From: Caballeronia temeraria
Lineage (GTDB): Bacteria > Pseudomonadota > Gammaproteobacteria > Burkholderiales > Burkholderiaceae
Reading direction: 5' to 3'
NCBI RefSeq assembly: GCF_001544795.2
Contig: NZ_FCOI02000024.1
Span: forward strand, 1-64,000
Length of the DNA: 64,000 nt
The translations under genes and the position numbers were made by a program. A model generated the notes under the pieces. That model was not told the origin of the DNA and ran no database searches. It saw only the letters and a list, made by a program, of their open reading frames with translations. Positions 17,803 to 26,991 of the stretch are shown here, piece by piece (position 1 is the first letter of the stretch; each line of letters begins with the position of its first letter).

Positions 17803-18755
17803 TGCCGATCCGATCCCTGAAATTCATCATCGTTGCCGCGTGCCTCTCCGTCGCCGTTGCCGCGCACGCTGACGAGGGCTATCCCGCGCAGATCAACATC
17901 GGTATCCAGAAGGGCGACGGTCTCGTCGCGCTGCGTGCATCGGGCAAGCTGGAGCAGGCCTTCGCTTCGCATCACGTCAAGGTTTCGTGGCATGAGTTCG
18001 TGTATGGCGCGCCGCTCGTCGAAGCCATCAACGCGGGCGACGTCGATGTAGGCACGGTCGGCTCGACGCCGCCGATCATGGCGCAGGCGGGCGCGGCGCC
18101 ATCGGTTGTGTATGTGGCGTATGCGCCGAGACTCGTCAAGAGCTACGCGATCGTCGTGCCGAAGGATTCGCCCGTGAAGGACCTGCGTGATCTGAAGGGC
18201 AGGAAGATCGCCTTCGCCAAGGGCTCGCAAGGGCACCTATTCGTGCTGAAGGCGATGCAGGATGCCCACATGGACCCGAACTCCGCGCAGTTCACGTACC
18301 TGTCCTACGGCGATGCGCGCTCGGCGTTCGAGCGCGGCTTCATCGACGCGTGGGCCGTGCCCGATCCGCGTTATGCGGACACCGAACTGACCACCGGCGC
18401 GCGGGCGATTCTCACCATCGGGGATCTGTCGGTGCCGCAATACGGCTTCTATATCGCGACGCGCGACTTCGCGCAGAAGTATCCCGCCGCGCTGCGTCTG
18501 CTGTTCGATCAGCTTGCGCGTCAGACGAACGACAGCCTCGCGCATCCGCAGGATACGGCGCGCTTTCTGTCCGCCAATACGGGCGTGCCGCTCGCCGTAT
18601 GGAACCGGGCGATCTCGCGCCTGGAGTGGGGCGCGAGCTATCCGATTCCCGACGACGTCCTTAGCGCGCAGCAGGACTCGGCGAATCTGGCTTTCGATAC
18701 GAAGGTGATTCCGCGACGCATCGATGTACGCCAGGCGGTGCTGCAGATCAGGTGA
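17802..18755 (+). CDS. SsuA-like sulfonate ABC transporter substrate-binding protein
   Basis: The 317-residue periplasmic protein has a Sec signal (FIIVAACLSVAVAAHA) and the SsuA/TauA fold pattern: INIGIQKGDGLVALRASG, GDVDVGTVGSTPPIMAQAG, DLKGRKIAFAKGSQGH and RGFIDAWAVPDP. It is translationally coupled to the monooxygenase gene before it. ATG 17802 is chosen over the overlapping TTG at 17799. No SsuB or SsuC lies next to it, so the membrane components must come from elsewhere. The ligand is probably an alkane sulfonate or similar, inferred from family and partner. Confidence 0.82.
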   Translation: MPIRSLKFIIVAACLSVAVAAHADEGYPAQINIGIQKGDGLVALRASGKLEQAFASHHVKVSWHEFVYGAPLVEAINAGDVDVGTVGSTPPIMAQAGAAPSVVYVAYAPRLVKSYAIVVPKDSPVKDLRDLKGRKIAFAKGSQGHLFVLKAMQDAHMDPNSAQFTYLSYGDARSAFERGFIDAWAVPDPRYADTELTTGARAILTIGDLSVPQYGFYIATRDFAQKYPAALRLLFDQLARQTNDSLAHPQDTARFLSANTGVPLAVWNRAISRLEWGASYPIPDDVLSAQQDSANLAFDTKVIPRRIDVRQAVLQIR

Positions 18756-18886
18756 GGATCGAGTCGCGCGCCACACGAGCCTCACCCGTTTAGCGCCGCT
18801 TTTCATATGCTTTGTTGAAATCGTTCGTGGCGTCGTTCGTGTCGCCCGTACAAGATGGAGAGTTATCCGTTTTTCTGGAGCTTTCC

Positions 18887-20224
18887 ATGAGCGGCAATGC
18901 CCCGCGCCAACTGCATCTGAATATCAACGCACTTCATTCCGGATTCGTGCCGTCGGCATGGCGTCTGCCGCATTCGGATCCGAACGTATTCCTCGACGTG
19001 AACCATTATGTGCGCTTGGCGCAGTTGGCGGAGCGCGCGTGTCTCGATGCGATCTTTCTCGCCGATAACGCCGCGATTTCCGATCAGCTCGACATGCGCC
19101 CCATCACGGCCCTCGAACCGACGATGCTCCTCACGAGCGTGGCGGTCGCGACCACGCATCTTGGGCTGATCGCAACGGCATCGACGAGTTACAACGAGCC
19201 GTATAACATCGCACGTCGATTCTCGACGCTCGATTTGATCAGCGGCGGACGCGCAGGCTGGAACATCGTGACGACGGCAGACCTGCCCTCCGCACGCAAC
19301 TTCGGTCACGACACGGTCCCCGACCATGCAACGCGCTATGCACGCGCGGACGAGTTCGCGGCGCTCGTCAAGACGCTGTGGAATAGCTGGGACGACGACG
19401 CATTCATCGCGGACAAATCAAGCGGGCGCTTCGTCGATATCGAGAAGGTGCATCCGGCCGATCATCGTGGGCGATTTTTCAGCGTGCGCGGCGCACTGAA
19501 TCTGCCGCGCTCGGCACAGGGTCATCCGGTTCTGGTGCAGGCGGGCGCATCGGGCGACGGACGCGAGCTTGCCGCGCGGCATGCGGAAGCGGTGTTTTCG
19601 GCCTCGCAATCGTTCGATGAATCGCGTGCATATCGCGAAGATCTCAATGCGCGCGCGGCGCGTCACGGACGCGGCCCGAACGCGGTGAAAGTGCTCGCGG
19701 GACTGACCACGATCATCGGTTCGACGGAAAGCGAGGCGCTGCGCCGCCGCGACGAACTCGTCGATCTGATTCCGGTGCAGTACAGCCTGAACCGCATCGC
19801 CGGCACGCTCGGCGTTCCCGTCGATTCGCTTTCGCTAGACAAGCGTTTGCCCGACGACTTGCCGCTGCCCAATGGCGGCAACGGCAATCACACGTTCTTC
19901 AACGCGACGCTCGCGCAGGCGCGCGCGCATGGCTACACGGTGCGCGAACTCATCCGTGCGCTGGCGGGCGGCGGCGGACATCGCGTGATCGTCGGCACGC
20001 CCGAGCAAGTTGCGGATGACATCGAGCACTGGTTCAGGAACGGCGCCGCCGACGGCTTCAATCTGATGCCCGACGTACTGCCCGATGGTCTCGAAGCTTT
20101 CACGGAAGGCGTCGTGCCGATTCTTCAGCAAAGGGGCATTTTCCGTCGCGCATATGAGGGCAAGACCTTGCGCAGCCATCTGGGGTTGTCGGTACCAGAG
20201 GGCGCGGTGCTCGACACGCATTAG
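18887..20224 (+). CDS. LLM-class flavin monooxygenase, NtaA/SnaA/DszA family (copy 2)
   Basis: The 445-residue paralogue of the product at 16474 shares LGLIATASTSYNEP, LISGGRAGWNIVTT, HPVLVQAGASGDG and GIFRRAYEGKTLRSHLGL. ATG 18887 follows a TGGAG site and starts MSGNAPRQLHLN at the usual family N terminus; upstream in-frame codons lack such a site. It lies about 200 bases upstream of a peptide-type ABC importer and is probably linked to it. The substrate is unknown, possibly a sulfur- or nitrogen-bearing small molecule brought in by that transporter. Confidence 0.85.
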   Translation: MSGNAPRQLHLNINALHSGFVPSAWRLPHSDPNVFLDVNHYVRLAQLAERACLDAIFLADNAAISDQLDMRPITALEPTMLLTSVAVATTHLGLIATASTSYNEPYNIARRFSTLDLISGGRAGWNIVTTADLPSARNFGHDTVPDHATRYARADEFAALVKTLWNSWDDDAFIADKSSGRFVDIEKVHPADHRGRFFSVRGALNLPRSAQGHPVLVQAGASGDGRELAARHAEAVFSASQSFDESRAYREDLNARAARHGRGPNAVKVLAGLTTIIGSTESEALRRRDELVDLIPVQYSLNRIAGTLGVPVDSLSLDKRLPDDLPLPNGGNGNHTFFNATLAQARAHGYTVRELIRALAGGGGHRVIVGTPEQVADDIEHWFRNGAADGFNLMPDVLPDGLEAFTEGVVPILQQRGIFRRAYEGKTLRSHLGLSVPEGAVLDTH

Positions 20225-20419
20225 GCACGCGGTAAGGGAGCGATATCCGCAACGTATGGATCCCTTTCGGCATTTCACTCGACGTCACATGCTTTTCGAG
20301 TCGCCATGCTTTCCATATGCATAACCGTTTGTTCACGCGCGCGCGATGCCGTTTTATCGTAATCGCCGAGGCGCGTCACATTCGGCCGTCGAACAACGAA
20401 CAGAGAGGAATGGCATCAC

Positions 20420-22018
20420 ATGGCAGGCTTCAACCGACGCGATTTTCTGGTTTCATCAGGCGCGGCGCTCGCGTCCGCCGGCCTGTCTTCGCTCGCCTTC
20501 GCGCAGGAAGCGGCTCCCAAGCGTGGCGGCACGCTCAACATGCTGATCAATCCCGAGCCGCCCGTGCTCGTATCGATTTTCCAGACGACGGGGCCCGCGC
20601 TCGTCGCGAGTTCGAAGGTGCTCGAAGGCCTGCTCGCCTATGACTTCGATCTGAAGCCGAAGGCGCAGCTCGCGACCGCGTGGAGCGTGAGCCCGGACGG
20701 TCTCAAGTACACGTTCACGCTGCGCCAGAACGTGAAGTGGCACGACGGTGAGCCGTTCACTTCCGCGGATGTGGCGTTCTCCATTGACCTGTTGAAGTCG
20801 ATCCATCCGCGCGGGCGCAGCACCTTCGCCAACGTGACGCGCGTGTCGACGCCCGATGCGCGCACCGCCGTCATCGAATTGTCGAAGCCCGCGCCGTATC
20901 TGCTGAAGGCGCTGTCGGCGGGCGAATCGCCGATCGTGCCGAAGCATCTCTACGCGAACGGCGATCCGCTGACGAACCCGCATAACAATGCGCCCATCGG
21001 CACCGGGCCGTTCCGCTTCAAGTCGTGGACGCGGGGCGCGAGCATCGTCTACGAGCGCAATCCGGATTACTGGGACGCGGGCAAGCCGTATATCGATTCG
21101 CTCGTGTTCAAAGTGATTCCCGATGCCGCCGCGCGCTCCGCCGCGTTCGAAACCGGCGCGCTCGATCTCGGCGGCGAGAATCCGGTGCCGCTTTCGGATC
21201 TGCCGCGTCTCACGCAATTGCCGCAGCTCGCCGTGGAAACACGCGGTTATCGCTTTTTGGAACCGCTGGCGGAGATCGACTTCAATCTCGCGCATCCGAT
21301 CCTGAAGGACGTGCGCGTGCGTCAGGCGATCGCGCATGCGATCAATCCGCAGATCGTGCAGAAGACGATCGCCTACGGTTACGCCGATATTTCTCCAACG
21401 CCGATCACGCCCGCCTCGCCATATCACGACGCGAAGCTCGCGCCTTACGCATTCGATATCGCGAACGCGGAAAAGCTGCTCGATGCCGCGGGTTATCCGC
21501 GCAAGAACGGCGGCCCGCGCTTCCAGTTGACGCACGATTTCCTGCCTTATGGCGACATGTACCGGCGTCAGGCCGACTACGTGAAGTCGGCGCTCGCGCG
21601 TGTGGGCATCGACGTGACCGTGCGTTCGCAGGATCTGCCTTCGTTCCTCAAGCGCGTGTATGCGGACCGTCAGTTCGACTTCACGAGCATCGGCGTGAAT
21701 ACGTTGTTCGATCCGAGCGTGGGCGTGCAGCGTCTCTACTGGTCGAAGAACATCCGGCCCGGCGTGCCGTTCTCGAACGCGCCGCACTACAGCAATGCGG
21801 AAGTCGATACGCTGCTCGAATCGGCATCGATCGAAACGGATGAGAAGAAGCGCGTGGCGCTCTATCAGCAGTTTCAGCAGATCGTGTATCGCGACCTGCC
21901 GATCCTGAATCTCGTCGCGCCGCGCATGGTCACGCTCGCGAACCGGCGCGTGCGCAATCACACGGTGTCGGCGCAGGGGCTGGAAGGCAATCTCGCCGAT
22001 GTGTGGCTGAGCGCCTGA
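20420..22018 (+). CDS. Peptide/opine-type ABC transporter substrate-binding protein
   Basis: This 532-residue family-5 solute-binding protein (DppA/OppA type) starts with a twin-arginine signal (FNRRDFLVSSGAALASAG), so it is exported folded. The core contains LATAWSVSPDGLKYTFTLR, VKWHDGEPFTSADV and the hinge region PIGTGPFRFKSW typical of the family. It opens a five-gene set with two permeases, a double ATPase and an acyl-CoA-dehydrogenase-like enzyme. Family members bind peptides, glutathione or other bulky solutes; in this setting a sulfur-containing compound is a reasonable guess. Confidence 0.85.
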   Translation: MAGFNRRDFLVSSGAALASAGLSSLAFAQEAAPKRGGTLNMLINPEPPVLVSIFQTTGPALVASSKVLEGLLAYDFDLKPKAQLATAWSVSPDGLKYTFTLRQNVKWHDGEPFTSADVAFSIDLLKSIHPRGRSTFANVTRVSTPDARTAVIELSKPAPYLLKALSAGESPIVPKHLYANGDPLTNPHNNAPIGTGPFRFKSWTRGASIVYERNPDYWDAGKPYIDSLVFKVIPDAAARSAAFETGALDLGGENPVPLSDLPRLTQLPQLAVETRGYRFLEPLAEIDFNLAHPILKDVRVRQAIAHAINPQIVQKTIAYGYADISPTPITPASPYHDAKLAPYAFDIANAEKLLDAAGYPRKNGGPRFQLTHDFLPYGDMYRRQADYVKSALARVGIDVTVRSQDLPSFLKRVYADRQFDFTSIGVNTLFDPSVGVQRLYWSKNIRPGVPFSNAPHYSNAEVDTLLESASIETDEKKRVALYQQFQQIVYRDLPILNLVAPRMVTLANRRVRNHTVSAQGLEGNLADVWLSA

Positions 22019-22030
22019 GGACGGACGCCG

Positions 22031-23011
22031 ATGAACCGACGCACGCGCTTCGCCGCCATCGCGCGGCGCACCGCATGGCAGGCCCTGCCGACGATGCTCG
22101 CCATCGTGGTCCTGAACTTCTTCCTGCTGAAGCTGATGCCCGGCGACGCCGCCGATGTGCTCGCGGGCGAAGCGGGCTCCGCGACCGCCGAAACGCTGCA
22201 GGCATTGCGCGCGAAGTTCGGCCTCGATCAGCCGGTGCTGCATCAGCTCGGCGCGTATCTGTCGCATCTCGCGCACGGCAGTCTCGGCTATTCGCCGCGT
22301 TACGACGCGCCCGTCATGCAGCTGATTCTGTCGCGGCTGCCGAACACCTTGCTGCTGATGGGCACGGCGCTCGCCCTCGCGATCGTCGCGGGCATCGTGC
22401 TCGGCGCGGTCATGGCGCATTGGGCGGGCAAGTGGCCGGATCGCGTGCTGTCCGTGCTCGCGCTCGTGCTGTATTCGACGCCCGGCTTCTGGATCGGCCT
22501 GCTCGCCATCGTGCTGTTCTCGGTGCATCTCGGCTGGCTGCCGAGCGGCGGCGATATGACCGTCGGCGCGTCCTTGCACGGCTTCGCGTATGCCGCCGAC
22601 GTCGCGAAACATGTGCTGCTGCCCGCCGTGACCCTCGCGACTTTCTTCGTCGCCATCTATGCACGTCTCACGCGCGCCGCGATGCTCGAAGTGAAGCGCC
22701 AGGACTTCGTGCGTACCGCGCATGCGAAGGGTCTGCATCCGCTGCGCGTCACCGTGCGTCATGTGCTGCGCAACGCGCTGATGCCGCTCACGACGATGGT
22801 CGGCATTCACTTCGGCACGCTGCTCGGCGGCGCGGCCGTAACGGAGACAGTCTTCAGTTGGCCGGGCCTCGGGCGTCTCGCGCTCGATGCCGTCATGGCG
22901 CGCGATTTCAGCGTGCTGCTCGGCGTGTTGCTGCTTTCGTCGCTGCTCGTGATCGTCGCCAACGTGACGGTCGATCTGCTGCAGGCATGGCTCGATCCAC
23001 GCATCGTCTGA
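22031..23011 (+). CDS. Peptide-type ABC transporter permease, DppB family
   Basis: This 326-residue inner-membrane permease has an N-terminal membrane segment (MLAIVVLNFFLLKLMPGD), the LRAKFGLDQPVLHQ block of DppB proteins, and the cytoplasmic contact loop DFVRTAHAKGLHPLRV. It begins 12 bases after the binding-protein stop. It forms the channel with the DppC-like product encoded next. Confidence 0.85.
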   Translation: MNRRTRFAAIARRTAWQALPTMLAIVVLNFFLLKLMPGDAADVLAGEAGSATAETLQALRAKFGLDQPVLHQLGAYLSHLAHGSLGYSPRYDAPVMQLILSRLPNTLLLMGTALALAIVAGIVLGAVMAHWAGKWPDRVLSVLALVLYSTPGFWIGLLAIVLFSVHLGWLPSGGDMTVGASLHGFAYAADVAKHVLLPAVTLATFFVAIYARLTRAAMLEVKRQDFVRTAHAKGLHPLRVTVRHVLRNALMPLTTMVGIHFGTLLGGAAVTETVFSWPGLGRLALDAVMARDFSVLLGVLLLSSLLVIVANVTVDLLQAWLDPRIV

Positions 23012-23031
23012 CTCATCGAACCAGAGAACGC

Positions 23032-23985
23032 ATGGCTTCCGATTCCACCGAACTTACTTCATCCGGCCACGGCTCGGCCTGGCGGCGCCAGCTCGCCGGT
23101 GCGCTCTTCGGCGCGCGGCGCGCTCAACGCGCCCATTACGCTCACGCGTCGCGCGGCGTATGGCGCGCGCTGCTGCGCAATCCGTCCGCGCTCGCGGGCA
23201 TGGTCCTTCTGACTGCGTTCATCGCGCTCGCGTTGAGCGCGCCGTATCTCTTTCCCGGCGATCCGCTCGATATGGTCGCCGCGCCTTTCGAATGGCCCGG
23301 CAGCGATGCGCTATATCGCCTCGGCACCGATTCGCTCGGCCGCGATGTCGCCGCCGGCATCGCGCACGGCACACGCGTGTCGCTGCTGATCGGTGCATCG
23401 GCGGCGGGCATCGGGCTCGTCAGCGGCACGCTCGTCGGCGCGATCGGTGGTTTCTTCGGCGGCGTCATCGACGATCTTCTCGTGCGCGTCACTGAACTGT
23501 TTCAGACCGTGCCGTCGTTTCTGCTCGTGATCGTGATCGTCGCGATAGGGCGGCCGAATGTGACGGTGATCGCGCTGGCCATCGGCATCGCCTCGTGGCC
23601 GACGGTCGCACGTATCGTGCGCGCCGAGTTCCGCAGGCTACGTTCGTCTGACTTCGTGCTCGCCGCGCGCAGTCAGGGCTTTTGCGACGCGCGCATTATC
23701 TTTGGCGAGATTTTGCCGAACGCGCTGCCGCCGGTGATCGTGACCGCATCGGTGATGGTGGCGAGCGCGATTCTGATCGAATCTTCGCTGTCGTTTCTGG
23801 GCATGGGCGACCCGAACGTCGTCACATGGGGCGGCATGATCGGCGCGGGACGCGATTCCTTGCGCACCGCGTGGTATCTGACCGCCGTGCCGGGCGCGGC
23901 GATCGTGCTCGCGGTGCTCGCGCTCAATCTGCTCGGCGACGGCCTCAACGACGCACTCAACCCGCGCATGCGCGAACGTTCCTGA
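23032..23985 (+). CDS. Peptide-type ABC transporter permease, DppC family
   Basis: The 317-residue product from ATG 23032 has the DppC-type N-terminal segment (NPSALAGMVLLTAFIAL), the marker LGTDSLGRDV, and the loop DFVLAARSQGFCDARI that contacts the ATPase. It ends NDALNPRMRERS, as is usual for this family. A much longer frame stays open upstream but is only a shadow of the DppB gene. It is co-transcribed with its neighbours. Confidence 0.85.
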   Translation: MASDSTELTSSGHGSAWRRQLAGALFGARRAQRAHYAHASRGVWRALLRNPSALAGMVLLTAFIALALSAPYLFPGDPLDMVAAPFEWPGSDALYRLGTDSLGRDVAAGIAHGTRVSLLIGASAAGIGLVSGTLVGAIGGFFGGVIDDLLVRVTELFQTVPSFLLVIVIVAIGRPNVTVIALAIGIASWPTVARIVRAEFRRLRSSDFVLAARSQGFCDARIIFGEILPNALPPVIVTASVMVASAILIESSLSFLGMGDPNVVTWGGMIGAGRDSLRTAWYLTAVPGAAIVLAVLALNLLGDGLNDALNPRMRERS

Positions 23986-23999
23986 CCAAAGACCTATCC

Positions 24000-25688
24000 G
24001 TGGCGAATCTTCTTGAAGTGCGCGATCTGCGCGTGAGTTTCGGCGCGCATCGCGCGGTGCGCGGCATCGATCTCGACTTAGCCGAGGGCGAGACGCTCGC
24101 GCTCGTCGGCGAGTCCGGCTGCGGCAAGTCCGCGACCGCGCTGTCGCTCATGCGGCTCGTGCCAGAGCCGGGCCGTGTGACGGGCAGCGTCCGCTTCGAC
24201 GGACGCGACGTGCTCGCGCTGAGCCCGCGTGAAATGCGCGATGTGCGCGGCAGCGACATCTCGATGATCTTTCAGGAGCCGATGACATCGCTCAATCCGG
24301 TGCTCACGGTCGGCGCGCAGATCGTCGAGACGCTGCGGAGGCACGAAGCGCTGTCGAAGCCAGCGGCGATGAAGCGCGCCGTCGAACTGCTCGATCTCGT
24401 GCATATTCCGGAGCCGCATCGACGCGTCTTCGACTATCCGCACGAGCTGTCGGGCGGACAGCGCCAGCGCGTGATGATCGCGATGGCCGTCGCATGCCGC
24501 CCGCGTCTGCTGATCGCGGATGAACCGACCACCGCGCTCGACGTCACGATTCAGGCGCGCATTCTCGAGTTGCTCGCCGAATTGCGGCGCAATCTGTCGA
24601 TGTCGCTGCTGCTCATCACGCACGATCTCGGCGTCGTCGCCGAACATGCGGATCGCGTCGCGGTGATGCTCGCGGGCGAAAAGGTCGAGGAAGCGCCGGT
24701 GCACCAGCTCTTCGAGCGGCCGCAGCATGCGTACACGCGGGGGCTGCTGGGCGCATCGCTGAACGTAGCGACCGAGTTGCATTACCGCGACTGGAAGCTG
24801 CCGGAGATTCGTCATGTGCAGGGCGTCGATGGCAAGCCCGCGTTCGACGTGTCGCCGCTTGCGCCCGTCAGCGCGCCGGAAACGCAATTCGACAGCGCCG
24901 CGCCGCTGCTCTCCGTGCAACATCTGACAGTCGATTATGTCCATCGGCATGGCAAGGGCGCGCTGCGCGCCGTCGACAACGTGTCGTTCGATATCGCGCG
25001 CGGCGAAACCGTGGGTCTCGTCGGCGAATCCGGCTGCGGCAAGTCGACGCTTTCGAAAGCGATCCTGCGTCTCGTGGCGGCGTCGAGTGGCGCGATCCGC
25101 CTGCGTGGCGTTGATCTCGCGTCCCTGAGCGAACGCGCGTTGCGCCCGCTGCGGGCGCAGGTGCAGATGGTGTTCCAGGACCCGTATGCCTCGCTGAATC
25201 CGCGCCGCAGCGTCGGCGACATCCTCGATACGGTGATGATCGTGAACGGCATCGCCGATGCGCGCGAACGCCGCCGACGCGCGAGCGCGATGGCCGATCG
25301 CGTCGGTTTGCCGAGTGCCGCGCTTAATCGCTATCCGCACGAGTTTTCGGGCGGTCAGCGGCAGCGCATCGGCATTGCGCGCGCGCTCGTGCTCGAGCCC
25401 GCGCTTCTGATCTGCGACGAACCCGTGTCGGCGCTCGATGTGTCCATTCAGGCGCAGATACTCAATCTACTCGTGGAACTGAAGCGCGACCTCGGGCTTG
25501 CCTATCTCTTCATCTCGCACGATCTCTCGGTGGTGCGCTATATCGCGGACCGCGTCCACGTGATGCATGGCGGGCGCATCGTCGAGAGCGGCGATCATCG
25601 CGAGATATGGCGCGCGCCGAAGCATGCGTACACGCGCACGCTGCTCGATGCGATTCCCGGCAAACGATTCGACGCGCAAGCCGCGTAG
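24000..25688 (+). CDS. Fused double ATP-binding protein of peptide-type ABC transporter (DppD-DppF fusion)
   Basis: The 562-residue protein has two complete ABC cassettes. The first has Walker A GESGCGKS at residues 37-44, signature LSGGQRQRVMIA and Walker B LLIADEPTTALD. The second has Walker A at about 342-349, signature FSGGQRQRIGIA and Walker B LLICDEPVSALD. Each ends with the oligopeptide/dipeptide C-terminal zone (QHAYTRGLLG and KHAYTRTLLD). GTG 24000, 14 bases after the permease stop, gives the usual start VANLLEVRDL. Both sites look catalytically intact, so this single chain replaces the separate DppD and DppF subunits, as in GsiA- or YejF-type systems. Confidence 0.85.
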   Translation: MANLLEVRDLRVSFGAHRAVRGIDLDLAEGETLALVGESGCGKSATALSLMRLVPEPGRVTGSVRFDGRDVLALSPREMRDVRGSDISMIFQEPMTSLNPVLTVGAQIVETLRRHEALSKPAAMKRAVELLDLVHIPEPHRRVFDYPHELSGGQRQRVMIAMAVACRPRLLIADEPTTALDVTIQARILELLAELRRNLSMSLLLITHDLGVVAEHADRVAVMLAGEKVEEAPVHQLFERPQHAYTRGLLGASLNVATELHYRDWKLPEIRHVQGVDGKPAFDVSPLAPVSAPETQFDSAAPLLSVQHLTVDYVHRHGKGALRAVDNVSFDIARGETVGLVGESGCGKSTLSKAILRLVAASSGAIRLRGVDLASLSERALRPLRAQVQMVFQDPYASLNPRRSVGDILDTVMIVNGIADARERRRRASAMADRVGLPSAALNRYPHEFSGGQRQRIGIARALVLEPALLICDEPVSALDVSIQAQILNLLVELKRDLGLAYLFISHDLSVVRYIADRVHVMHGGRIVESGDHREIWRAPKHAYTRTLLDAIPGKRFDAQAA

Positions 25689-25722
25689 GGCACGCATCAA
25701 TACCATAGGAACGTCACGTCAT

Positions 25723-26925
25723 ATGTCGAATAAAAATCAGAAACTCGAAGCCGCGCTCGCCGCGTTGCCTGAACTGGCACAGGCCATCGGCGAAAATGCG
25801 GCCGCACGCGAGGCGCGCCGCGAACTGCCGTTCGAGGCCTTTGCGCTGTTTCGCCGGTCGGGCCTCGGCACGTTGCGTTTCCCGCTCGAATGGGGCGGAC
25901 TCGGCGGCTCGCTCGAAGACGTCTTCAATGTAATCGCAACGCTTGCCGCGCACGAAAGCAACGTCGCGCACGCGTTGCGGATTCACTTCGACCAGACCGA
26001 AGCGCTGCTGCTTTCGCCGCGCACGCCGTTCAACGCATTGCAGATCAAGCGCGTCGCGGACGGCGCGATCTTCGGCGGCGCATCGACGGAAGCGGGAACG
26101 TCGCGCCCCGGCGAAATCACAACGCAACTTCGGCGTGAAGGCGATCACTTCCGTCTCAGCGGCCGCAAGTATTACGCGACAGGCACCGCGTTCTCCGACT
26201 ACGCGCGCCTCAACGTGCAGGACGAACACGGTGAGGCCGCGATAGCAGTCGTGCCGGTTCAACGCGAGGGGCTGCGCGTGCTCGATGATTGGGACGGCAT
26301 GGGGCAGCGCATGACAGCGAGCGGCAGCCTCGAGTTCGACGATCTCACCGTGTACGTGCACGAAGTCGCGCCGCGCGTGCAGACGACGCTCGCTGGCCGT
26401 CACGGCGGCGCGCTGCGTCAGCTGCATCTGGTGGCAGTGGCGGCGGGCATCGTCCGCAACGTCGTCGCGGATGCAGAGCGCTATGTGCTGAAACACGGAC
26501 GCCCTGTGCTGCATAGCGCGGCACCGTCGGCGCGCGAGGATGCGTTCATTCAGCAGGTCGTAGGCGAACTGAGCGCAAACAGTCATGCGATCGATGCGCT
26601 CGTGCGCGACAACGCACGCGTGCTCGAACGATCGTCGCAAGCGATCCGCAACGGCGATGCCAACGCCGACGCGCTCGTGCTCGAAGGCGCGCTCGCGACG
26701 GCGCGCACGCAGATCGTCGTCAGCAAGCTTGCGTTGAGCGCCGCGGAGCGCATGTTCGAGGCGGGCGGCGCATCGGCGACGGCGCGCGCGCACAACTTCG
26801 ATCGCCACTGGCGCAATCTGCGCACGATCTTCAGCCACAATCCGCTGCTGCACAAGGCGCGCGTGATCGGCGATTACGCGCTCAACGGCGCGACGACGCA
26901 TCTGACAGAAGGGCGCGTGTTTTGA
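25723..26925 (+). CDS. Acyl-CoA-dehydrogenase-fold flavin monooxygenase, DszC/SfnB-like (copy 1)
   Basis: The 400-residue product has the acyl-CoA dehydrogenase fold: an N-terminal helical domain with LRFPLEWGGLGG, the middle beta domain (GASTEAGTSRPGE, LSGRKYYATGTAFSDYA), and a C-terminal helical domain ending with FDRHWRNLRTIFSHNP, as in the DszC/SfnB desulfurisation group. Those enzymes use FMNH2 and oxygen rather than dehydrogenating acyl-CoA. It follows the peptide-type transporter by 34 bases and so probably acts on its cargo. The substrate is unknown. Confidence 0.8.
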   Translation: MSNKNQKLEAALAALPELAQAIGENAAAREARRELPFEAFALFRRSGLGTLRFPLEWGGLGGSLEDVFNVIATLAAHESNVAHALRIHFDQTEALLLSPRTPFNALQIKRVADGAIFGGASTEAGTSRPGEITTQLRREGDHFRLSGRKYYATGTAFSDYARLNVQDEHGEAAIAVVPVQREGLRVLDDWDGMGQRMTASGSLEFDDLTVYVHEVAPRVQTTLAGRHGGALRQLHLVAVAAGIVRNVVADAERYVLKHGRPVLHSAAPSAREDAFIQQVVGELSANSHAIDALVRDNARVLERSSQAIRNGDANADALVLEGALATARTQIVVSKLALSAAERMFEAGGASATARAHNFDRHWRNLRTIFSHNPLLHKARVIGDYALNGATTHLTEGRVF

Positions 26926-26991
26926 CGTCTTGCGGGGATCGCTACACGATGCCGCGGCTTTCAGGCGCGGCGCCCGAGGCATCCCCGGCCG

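Noticed and set aside
20456..22810. A 784-codon minus-strand open frame under the peptide-type transporter genes
   Set aside because: Very Arg/His-rich, overlaps two well-supported plus-strand genes and has no ribosome site or domain.
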